From the NCBI GenBank assembly GCA_030762895.1, contig CM061063.1:52717196-52781195 (forward strand): 64,000 nt of DNA, written 5' to 3'. The notes beneath the pieces were generated by a model. That model made no database searches and had not been told where the DNA came from. It saw only the letters and a list, made by a program, of their open reading frames with translations. The DNA comes from Sophora flavescens (Eukaryota; Streptophyta; Magnoliopsida; Fabales; Fabaceae). Each line of letters opens with the position of its first letter. The first letter of the stretch is position 1. Below, piece by piece: positions 54,951 to 64,000 of this stretch. A program made the translations under genes and the position numbers.

Positions 54951-55823
54951 AGGACCTAGGAGCTTAAATCTGGCCACTTTTTGTGGGTTGATTACCTTAG
55001 AATAATTCAGAAATTTTCTTCTTCTTCTCTTCCTCTTCTCTTAGGGTTTGTTTTCTCTTTATGTTATTTTCAATCAAGCTTGCTACAGTCATGGCAATGC
55101 TTGAGTAGTAGTCTTGTTTCTAGGAATTGGGGCTATGCCCAAGACTTGTTTATGGTGATGAATTGATTTTCGATTTCTTGTTGATTCCGATTTTGTTTTT
55201 GATTTGATCCCTGTCGTTTTTAATTACTCGTAAATTTGGTGGCCACTTATTTGCGTGTCGTAGATACACTAGGGACGAACTTAGCGTTGAACCTAGGTAT
55301 CATATCTATAGGAATCAAACTTAGGACTTAAATCACGAGAGTTAGAAGCGGTCCTTCGAGGAATTCACGAATTGTCACAAAACTCAAAGGGTCCGATCTA
55401 GATTCAATTGCCACGAGACTAGGGATTGATTTAATCGGGCACGGTTTTTGTAACCTGAGAGGGAGCATTAACTAAATTAGGATAAATTCGCCTTCAAAGA
55501 AAATTTTGGTAATTAACAAGGAAGTAATCGATTTAGTAACATAAACAGTTTTGTGGTATCCCAATTCTTGGGAATCCCTTTTGAATTTGAAAACCCCCAA
55601 TTTGAATTGCTTTCTTGTTTGTTTAATTGCAAATTTAAATCTGATTGTTACTTGATTCTATTTCAAAAAATCAAAACCTTTTCAAAACCCTTTTTTTTAC
55701 ACGGTCCAGTTTTATCAACTTAATAATTAGTTATGGTTCGAGATCACGGTCCCTGTAGGATCGATCTTTTTATTACTTGGCAACGAATCCGGTACACTTG
55801 CCGAATCACGTACATCAAGTTTT

Positions 55824-55841
55824 TCGCGCCGTTGCCGGGGA
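55824..55841 (+). other. Primer binding site, tRNA-Asp type (Athila)
   Basis: TCGCGCCGTTGCCGGGGA, one base off the common Athila PBS TGGCGCCGTTGCCGGGGA. Confidence 0.85.
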
Positions 55842-55977
55842 CTGTGTTTTCTTGAATTTCAATTTAATTTTTAAATTGATTTTTCTGGACATTTTATTAT
55901 TTATTATTTTTTTATTACTTATCTCTTTTTCTTTTTCTAGAGTATCTATCTCTCTACCATAGGTATTTTTCTTTTTT

Positions 55978-58900
55978 ATGCAAAGATCCCTAAGTCTTGG
56001 AAACCTATTTGAAGTCGACCCCGAGATCGAAAGGACCTTTCATAGACGTAGGAGACTACAAAGAGAGAGAGAGAGGTTGATTCCCATTCCACTCATGGCG
56101 AATCTACCGGATACCAAGCCACTGAAGGACTATGCAGCCCCAAATGCTAGGGGTCTGCGAACTGGGATTGCAAGGCCAGAAATTGAGGCGGAGAACTACA
56201 CTATACCGCCTCAGTTGATTAGCATGATTAGGCAACATCAGTTTGGAGGATTACCTTCGGAGGACCCGACTGATCATGTGGAGACATTCTTGGAATTCAC
56301 CGATGCGATAAGGATTCAAGGTGCCCCGATCGATGCTATACGCCTGAGGTTATTCCCCTCATCTCTGACTGGGAAAGCGAAAGCTTGGTTGAAGCAAGTG
56401 CCCGCTAACACGTTGTCAACTTGGGACCAACTAGAGCAAGCATTCTTGGAGAAATTCTTCCCTCCTTCCAATACTACTTACCTACGGACTCAGATCATCG
56501 GCTTCTTCCAAAAGGACGAAGAATGTTTATCCGAAGCTTGGGACCGCTAGAAGGGATTGCTAGAGTCTTGCCCCCATCATGGACTTGAGAGGTGGTTGTT
56601 AGTGCACACCTTCTACAACGGATTGGATTATTCATCAAAGGTGTCACTCGACTCCGCAGCTAGTGGAGCTTTTATGAACAGACCTCTGACTGAGGCATTC
56701 AACATCATTGAAAACGTGGCCACCAACTACCACCAATGGGGCTTGGAAAGAGGTAATAACCCGAAAAATCTTTCAGGGGGTAAGTTCGAAATGAATAGTA
56801 CCAATCTGATTATGTCTAAATTCGACTCACTAAATAAACGCTTTGATAAGCTTGAAAAGGCACATGTGAGTTCAATCGGTGCTACTAATATTGTTTGTGA
56901 GATTTGTGGAATGCAGGGACACGACATAATGGAGTGCCCACATGGTATCGCTTCTGAATCCGTTGCTTCGAGTGAACAAGTGAACTCTTGTCACAATTTC
57001 TATGATACAAACCCGAAGCTACCGAATTATGCTCCCCCAAATCCCTACAACCAGAGGAAGAATAGTCCTTACCTTTCCTACGGAAACTACAACAACACGT
57101 TGAACCACGAATTCCAAGAAGGACAAGGTAATAGGAAACCCGCTTCGGGGTATCCTCAGGTACAAAAATCTAAACTCGAGTCTCTTATGGAAAACTTTGT
57201 TGCTACTCAAACTAAGCAGAATGAAGAATTTAGGCAACAAGGTAGGGCAGTTAATGAGGCAATAAAAGAACTAACATCTAAGGTAGATAACTTAGCCATC
57301 CATAATAAGATGTTAGAAACTCAAATTGCCCAACAAGCGGGAAATTCAATGAGGCAACCGGGCAAGTTTCCTGGACAACCTGAGGTGAACCCAAATAATG
57401 AACAGTGTAAAGCTGTGAGTCTAAGGAGTGGTAAGAAACTTGAGAATCCCGAGGCTAAAGGGGAGAGTGATAACAAGAGTGTAGCTGAGGAGGAGGAACC
57501 TACTGAGACACAACCCTTAGGAGAGGAAGAGCCTAGCGAAAAAGTGTCTAAGTATGTCCCTCCACCACCTTACCAACCTCCGATACCTTTTCCTCAAAGG
57601 TTGGCTAAGGCAAAGTTATATAAGCAATTTGGAAAATTTCTAGAGGTCCTTAAGAAATTGTAAATTAATGTACCCTTCACTGTGGCATTACAACAAATGC
57701 CAACATATGCTAAATTTCTTAAGGATATCTTGTCAAATAAGAGAAAACTAGAGGACTACGAAACAATGACTTTAACTGAGGAGTGCAGTGCTTTATTTCA
57801 AAATAAATTGCCTCCTAAATTGAAAGATCTAGGTAGTTTCTCTATTCCTTGCTTAATTGGTAACACTAGTTTTGATAACGCTCTTTGTGATTTAGGGGCT
57901 AGTGTTAGTCTTATGCCCCTCTCTATTTGCAAGAAATTGGAGATGGGTGAACTAAAACCCACAACAATCTCCCTTCAATTGGCGGATCGGTCTGTCAAAT
58001 TCCCAGTAGGCATCGTGGAGGATGTTCCTATTAGAGTGGGTAAATTTTTGGTTCCTGCGGATTTTGTGGTACTTGAAATGGAAGAGGATTCCCAAATCCC
58101 CATTATTCTTGGTAGGCCTTTCTTGGCCACCGCAGGAGCCATTATTGATGTTAAAAATGGGAAATTGACTTTAACTGTGGGTGATGATAAAGTTGAATTT
58201 GATTTAGCTAAATCTATTAAACACCCTTCTTTTGAAGATTCTTGTTGCAGGGTTGACTTAATGCACCAAGTAGTAAAAGAAGAATCCACACAAGCTTGTG
58301 TTGATGACCCATTAGAAATGTGTTTGATTGGTGGAGACTTAAACGCTCATGGAGGAGAAGTGAGGAATTATGCCCGCTTTCTGGAAGCTAGTCCAGAAAT
58401 TCCTCCCAACAAAACAAAGAAAGAGAAACTTGAGTTGACACCAAAGAGTAAGGATCTAAAAGATGGAGAAGCCCATAAGGTAGAACTAAAACCTCTTCCC
58501 TCCACATTGAGGTATAAATTTCTTGGTCCTAACTCTTCCTATCCGGTAATTGTGAATGCTAGCTTGAATGAGTTGGAAACTGAGAAATTGCTTAGGGAGC
58601 TTAGAATGCATAGGAAAGTGATAGGATACACAATTGATGATATTAAAGGCATAAATCCTTCTTTTTGTATGCATCGCATTTTAATGGAAGATGAGCATAA
58701 ACCATCCATTGAGCATCAACGTAGGTTGAACCCTAATATGAAAGAGGTTGTTAAGAAAGAAGTGCTTAAGCTGTTAGATGCAGGGGTTATTTATCCAATC
58801 TCTGATAGTGAATGGGTTAGTCCGGTGCATGTGGTTCCTAAGAAAGGGGGGATGACTGTTATTCAAAATGAAAATAATGAACTAATCCCTACTAGGACAG

Positions 58901-61389
58901 TAACCGGTTGGAGAATGTGCATCGATTATAGGAAGCTAAATAAGGCAACAAGGAAAGATCACTTCCCTCTCCCATTTATTGATCAAATTCTTGAAAGGTT
59001 AGCTAGGCATTCATACTTTTGTTACTTGGATGGATATTCCGGTTTTCATCAAATTCCCATACATTCTAATGATCAAGAAAAGACCACGTTTACTTGTCCC
59101 TATGGCACTTTTGCTTATAAAAGAATGCCTTTTGGTCTATGTAATGCACCGGCTACTTTTCAAAGATGCATGACTGCAATTCTTTCTGAATTTATTGAAA
59201 ACATCATGGAGGTTTTTATGGATGATTTTTCTGTATATGGAACTACCTTTGATGATTGTTTAACAAATTTTTCGAAGATTTTGCAGCGATGCGAAGAAAC
59301 CAATTTGGTACTGAATTGGGAGAAATGCCATTTTATGGTAAAAGAAGGTATAGTGCTTGGGCACTTGATTTCTGGTAGAGGTATTGAGGTGAATAGGGCC
59401 AAAATAGATGTTATTGAAAATTTGCCCTCACCGATAAATGTGAAAGGAGTTAGAAGTTTCTTGGGACACGCCGGATTTTACCGGCGTTTCATCAAAGACT
59501 TTTCGAAAATTTCTAAACCCTTATCTAACCTGTTAATGAAAGACGTTCCATTTGATTTTAACGAAGAATGTCTGAGTGCATTTTACAGGTTGAAGGAAGC
59601 TTTGACCACCGCTCCCATTTTGCAAACACCAGATTGGAATAAGCCATTTGAAGTAATGTGTGATGCTAGCGACTACGCTGTGGGAGCAGTGTTGGGACAG
59701 AGGATAAACAAGAAGGTCCATGCAATATACTATGCAAGCAAAACTCTAGATGGATCTCAAGCAAATTATGCCACAATGGAGAAAGAGTTGCTTGCGGTTG
59801 TCTTTGCTTTCGAGAAATTCAGATCATACCTTGTGGGGTCTAAAGTCATAGTGTACATGGACCACTCCGCACTAAAGCACCTCATGACTAAGAAGGAAGC
59901 CAAGCCAAGACTCATTCGATGGATTCTCCTTCTGCAAGAATTTGATTTGGAAATTCGGGACTGGAAAGGGACGGAGAACTTAGTCGCGGACCACTTATCC
60001 AGTTTAGAACCATTGGAACATGAGAATGACAACTTGCCAATAGATGATTCTTTCCCCGATGAGCAACTGTTCGCCATCTTGGGAGAGAATGCTCCATGGT
60101 ATGCGGACTTTGTGAATTATTTTGTATGCGGGATTCTACCACCTGAGCTTAATTATCAACAAAAGAAGAAGTTCTTTTCCGATATTAAGAACTATGTGTG
60201 GGACGAGCCTTACATTTTCCGCAAGTGTGCGGATAGCATTTACAGAAGGTGTATTTCGGAAGCCGAAGTCCCAAGTATCTTGAGTTGTTGTCATTCATTA
60301 TCTTACGGAGGACATTCTAGTGCCTCGAAGACAGCAGCAAAGGTGCTTCAAGCTGGTTTCTATTGGCCTCATATTTTCAGAGATGCCTGAATGTTCGTGC
60401 TTGCTTGTGATCCATGTCAAAGAACGGGGAACATCTCTAAGAAGCATGAAATGCCACTCAACACTATGCTAGAAGTGGAGATATTTGATGATTGGGGAGT
60501 TGACTACATGGGACCCTTTCCTTCCTCTTGCAATAATAAGTTCATTCTTGTAGCCGTTGATTACGTCTCTAAATGGGTGGAAGCCATTCCTTCCCCGACA
60601 AGTGATGCAAAAACCGTAATCAAACTATTCAAGAAGGTGATTTTTCTAAGGTTTGGAATTCCAAGGGCAGTCATTAGTGATGGAGGATCGCACTTCATTG
60701 AAAAACAATTTGAGAAACTCCTACTCAAATATGGAGTCACTCATAGGGTCGCTACGCCTTACCACCCTCAGACAAGCAGGCAAGTCGAGGTTTCCAACCG
60801 AAAGATAAAGAGCATTCTGGAAAAGACTGTTTCAGGTTCGAGAAAGGATTGGTCCTTAAAGCTTGATGATGCTCTCTGGGCCTACCGTACGGCTTACAAG
60901 ACTCCTATCGGGATGACACCCTTTAGACTTATTTATGGTAAGCCATGTCACTTACCAGTCGAGCTTGAGTATAAAGCTTTGTGGGCTATTAAGATGCTAA
61001 ACTTTGATATAAAAGTCGCTGGGGAGAAGAGAATCCTCCAACTTCAGGAACTTGATGAGCTAAGATTGGATGCCTATAAGTCCGCACGGTCTTATAAGGA
61101 GAGAACAAAGAAGTGGCATGATAAGCATATCCTTCATATAGAATTCCATGAAGGAGAACTAGTGCTACTCTACAACTCGAGGTTGCAGTTATTCCCAGGG
61201 AAGCTCAAGTCTAGATGGTCCGGACCATTTAAGGTAACGAAAGTATTCCCGTATGGTGCCGTCGAGGTTTGGAACCAGGAACATGGATCATTCAAGGTCA
61301 ATGGACAGAGACTAAAACACTACCTTGGAGAACATCCACTTGAACAGGAGGTTGCGATTTCCCTCCTCGATCCAACAACGAAGGACTGA
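55978..61389 (+). pseudogene. Athila gag-pol polyprotein frame with three in-frame stops
   Basis: One frame of 1804 codons from ATG 55978, broken only by TAG 56548, TAA 57661 and TGA 60388. Gag: FGGLPSEDPTDHVETFLEF, WDQLEQAFLEKFFP, then a CEICGMQGHDIMEC knuckle at ~56899. Protease: LCDLGASVSLMP with the DLGAS aspartate at codon ~638, and IPIILGRPFLATAGA. RT: VHVVPKKGG, RMCIDYRKLNKAT, active site EVFMDDFSVYG (~codon 1081). RNase H: VMCDASDYAVGAVLG and YMDHSALKHL. Integrase: GGHSSASKTAA with CDPCQRTG, then WGVDYMGPFP, ISDGGSHF and VEVSNRKIKSILEKT (D, D, E all present). The TGA falls inside the integrase zinc finger. An element this whole, without frameshifts, is likely young; whether the stops are suppressible is unknown. 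Confidence 0.92.
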
Positions 61390-62413
61390 AAGGACTATGG
61401 TCAAGCTTAAGACCGTAAATAAGCGCTTCTTGGGAGGCAACCCAAGTTTTCTTTCTCTTCTTAGTTTGTTTTTGAATTTTGTTTTTTTTTTTAAATTGAG
61501 GAGAATTAGAACAGAAAGATCATCAATTAATGGATTTGTCAAGTGTTTTCAGGTCAGGAAGTGATGGAGAGTGAAGAGGGGATGGAAAAGAAAAGTCAGC
61601 AACCATCACGGCCAGGCCGTGATGCACCAACAGCTAAAAGTCAGAACCATCACGGGCCAGCCGTGATGGACATCACGAGCGTGACAAGCAGGCCCAGAAG
61701 ATCGGAGTCCATCACGGCCAGGCCGTGATCCTGGTCACGGCCGTGATGTGAAGACCAGGAAAGGGTTAGAAAGGATCACGGACAGGCCGTGATATAGGTC
61801 ACTACCGTGACAGGTAGCTAGAGCAGGACAAAACCCATCACGGGGAGGCCGTGATGCAGGATTTACCAGACACAGACTCCATCACGGTCAAGCCGTGATA
61901 CTCATCACGTCCGTGAAATACTAAACTATGTGACACAGAACGCGTCACCGCCTGCCCGTGATTTGGGTCACGGTCGTGACGCGTGTTTGATATGCTTTTA
62001 AAACCTAAAACGTGTCTTCAGCCACATACCGCCTCACTCTCTTCATCTTCATCTTCTTCCTCTCCACCTCCATAGCCACAAAACCCTCTTCCCTTCCTCC
62101 CAATTCCTCCTTTCCCTCATCTCACAATCAAAACCACACCTCCCCCATTAACCCAGCACCATCATCCCCCCCTTCATCCTAATCTCCTCCTTCTTCTTCT
62201 TCCTCTCACACTTTCCACCATAACCACAATATCACCTCTCCTTGACACCCACAAGCAACCAACCCCATTCCCCCACTCTCTGACCTAATCCAAACAGCCC
62301 CACTGGGCAAATCCTTCAATTGTGGGCAGATTCAAAATTCCCAATTTTGAAACCCTAACTAGCATAATTTCAGAAACAATGAAAGGGATTTTGGCTTTTG
62401 GAGCTCTTGAATC
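61390..62413 (+). other. Spacer between pol and env-like frame
   Basis: Contains the palindrome array (61603-61985), an AT box (GATATGCTTTTAAAACC, ~61989) and a long CT-rich leader (62030-62270) before the ATG at 62414. The layout parallels the LTR: array, AT box, pyrimidine-rich leader. Confidence 0.6.
61603..61985. repeat. Seven-unit TCACGGCC/GGCCGTGA palindrome array in the pol-env spacer
   Basis: Units near 61606, 61650, 61709, 61774, 61837, 61882 and 61947. Most hold ATCACGGCCAGGCCGTGAT or variants and a second dyad such as GTCACGGCCGTGA. Same motif family as the LTR arrays of this lineage. Confidence 0.9.
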
Positions 62414-63649
62414 ATGGCAACCAAACGTCAAAGGGCAACAGAGGCCTCACGCACTCGCACCAGAGGAAGCTGGAACCCAGGTAACTACTACTCTGACTCT
62501 GACTCCTCTAACTCCATGAATGAAGAACATGGGTATGGGATAATTTTCAAGGACAATGCTCAACAAGATAGATTCAACGCTTTTAAAAATAGGAAAATAG
62601 TCCAAACCAAATATCTTGATGATGCATGTTTAGACACCCTAGGCTTAATTGTTGACATAAACTGGTTAGAAAATATAGGGTGGAGCGAGTTTGCTCGCAC
62701 CAGACACCCTGCATATGCTGGCCCTACTCTGGAGTTCCTAAGCTCCCTGAACGCAGAAATCCTCTAAGGGCCGCATTGCCAAGAAGGACGGATCACATTC
62801 TGCCTCTTCAACCAGGACTTCGTACTAACCCTAGCTAAATTTAATGAGATTTTTGGATTACCATTAGGGGGTGACAGAAGATACCCCTTAGGGTTTAGTG
62901 CGCATAGTTTCTGGTCTATAATTGACCATGAGGGCAGGAGTTTCGACCCTCAGACATCCAAGTCCACAACTTTTGCTAACCCTAGTATCAGATATATGCA
63001 TAGGGTCATAGCCAATACCCTGTTTGGCCGTGGAGAGAGTGATGGATCCGTCCGTCAGGATGAGGTCTTTATACTATGGGTCATGCTCCACCCTGAGAGC
63101 AATGTGGACACAGGGTAATTTTTGGCTAGGCACCTCTTAAAGGTCGCTAAGAGTACAAGTGGCACTATTGCCATTGGTGGCCTGATCACCACAATATGCC
63201 ACCACTTCAACTTTGATCTAGATGGTTTTGAGGCCGCCCCTGGATGGACCCGTATCTCCTTGCAGGCATGTGAGGCCACGGGGATGATCATCCAGGAGGA
63301 TGGTATTTACTGCCTGAAGCACCCAAGGCACATGCAGCCAATTCCTCTCCCTAACCCCGCACTATTAGATGTGACAAATCCGGCCAATTGGAAGGTGTCG
63401 GTGGGAGAGGAGCCTCAGCCCATTAGAGTTGAAAGGTCGTTACGCCCGCCACCGCGGGCCAGGTCGCCTGGGCACCCGTCTTCTTCCTCTGCAGGTACAT
63501 CATCCGATGATCCCTATGCGCGGATCGCATCCACTTTTGATAACATCTTAGCAAACCAGGAGCGCATTATGGAGGAGCAGCGCAAGCAGAGAGCCATGCT
63601 CCAGCAGCTCTACGACTGGCTTCTGAGCCAGCACCCACCACCTCAGTGA
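62414..63649 (+). pseudogene. ATHILA ORF-1 / env-like frame with two in-frame stops
   Basis: One frame of 412 codons from ATG 62414 (MATKRQRATEASRTRTRG), broken by TAA 62765 and TAA 63117 only. Contains DRFNAFKNRKIVQTKYLDD and a LGLIVDINWLENIGW segment typical of the Athila ORF-1 family, then FGLPLGGDRRYPLGFSAHSF and MHRVIANTLFGRG. The last ~60 residues are charged and probably coiled (ERIMEEQRKQRAMLQQLYDW). No signal peptide or clear membrane segment is visible, so an envelope role is only by position and lineage convention. Located after pol, it would need its own transcript or splicing. Confidence 0.7.
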
Positions 63650-64000
63650 GTTATTCTTGTTCCTTTATTTTTATTTATTTTTACCCTCCCTACGAATTAA
63701 TTATTTACATTGGGGACAATGTAAGTTTTTAAGCATGGGGTAGGGGTATCAATTTTGCATTCTTGCATGTTGCATTCATTTAGGATTAGTTTTGCATAAA
63801 TCACCTGATTAAACTACCCCCTGCTTAGGGTATGCCTCCAATAGTGAAAACTTTGTGCCAATCGAATTAGGACAGTCAATTGAATTAGGACAGTGGATCC
63901 TTGAACCAAATTTTTGCATTCTTGTGATAGGCTAAAAATGAAAAACGCTTGAGATGATCTTTTGATAGTTAATAATTAGCACATGGTTCCTCAGATTTAG
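63650..64000 (+). other. Non-coding 3' tail of the Athila element (window end)
   Basis: Includes CATTGGGGACAATGTAAG and AAGCATGGGGTAGGGG, motifs common downstream of the Athila/Tat third ORF. The PPT and 3' LTR are not reached. Confidence 0.55.

Larger units (their letters stand above)
54407..55817 (+). repeat. Athila LTR (1411 bp)
   Basis: Begins TGATGAGTGTGATTTCACC and ends CACGTACATCA, homologous to 6365-7827 (minus) and 21551-23145. It holds about four palindromic units (54627-54870), TATAAAT at 54944-54950 and a CT-rich leader (55015-55045). Confidence 0.93.
54407..64000 (+). mobile_element. Athila-type Ty3/gypsy element with env-like frame (cut by window end)
   Basis: LTR 54407-55817, PBS 55824-55841 (tRNA-Asp type), gag-pol 55978-61389 in one frame, palindrome-rich spacer 61390-62413, ATHILA ORF-1/env-like frame 62414-63649, then a non-coding tail. 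The order and the GGCGCCGTTGCCGGGGA-type PBS identify the Athila lineage. The 3' LTR lies beyond 64000. Only nonsense codons, no frameshifts, are seen in the coding frames. Confidence 0.92.

Noticed and set aside
61543..61728. Small plus-strand frame across the spacer palindromes
   Set aside because: Composition follows the repeated DNA motif; no conserved protein features.

Overview
The window is nuclear DNA from a flowering plant, almost certainly a eudicot and possibly a legume. The evidence is spliced plant genes (MBF1-type co-activator, organellar ribosomal protein uL1, a TIR-NBS-LRR resistance gene whose GHPLA-type NB-ARC motif is common in legumes) embedded in nested LTR retrotransposons and MITEs. 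No bacterial-style operon, rRNA, tRNA gene or CRISPR array was seen. The legume assignment is inference.

Layout. 1-3.3 kb: the last three exons of an MBF1a/b-type gene (+), with a Tourist-like MITE and a GC-rich repetitive element in one intron. 3.3-5.6 kb: AT-rich spacer with microsatellites and a small Mutator-like MITE. 5587-15036: a decayed Ty1/copia element on the minus strand, invaded by two solo LTRs (an Athila-type one at 6365-7827 and an unclassified one at 13274-14468). 15.2-15.5 kb: a second Mutator-like MITE with the same TIR. 15857-31948: three exons of a uL1 gene whose 15.5-kb intron holds nested insertions: a TIR-ended element, inside it a Tekay-type chromovirus (16500-~30219), inside that a solo LTR (19167-23410), and inside that an Athila solo LTR (21551-23145).

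33761-37521 (-): a five-exon TIR-NBS-LRR gene, fully reconstructable from GT-AG junctions except for one in-frame TAG at codon 65. 38.9-41.99 kb: a decayed transposon-associated gene of the plant 'putative gypsy type transposon' type. 41952-54048: a second copy of the 19167-type LTR, split by a young 10.5-kb Tekay-related element on the minus strand (42723-53234) that has two nearly identical 3.8-kb LTRs and a decayed gag but no pol. 54049-64000: Athila-type elements, consisting of a 3' internal tail, one LTR, a gag-pol frame with only nonsense breaks, a palindrome-rich spacer and an ATHILA ORF-1/env-like frame; the window ends before the next LTR.

The main observation beyond routine annotation is that three unrelated LTR families each carry a short array of GC-rich palindromes just upstream of the LTR TATA box. 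The Athila family carries the same palindrome array again between pol and the env-like frame, in a layout resembling its own LTR promoter. Functional roles proposed for these arrays are inference.
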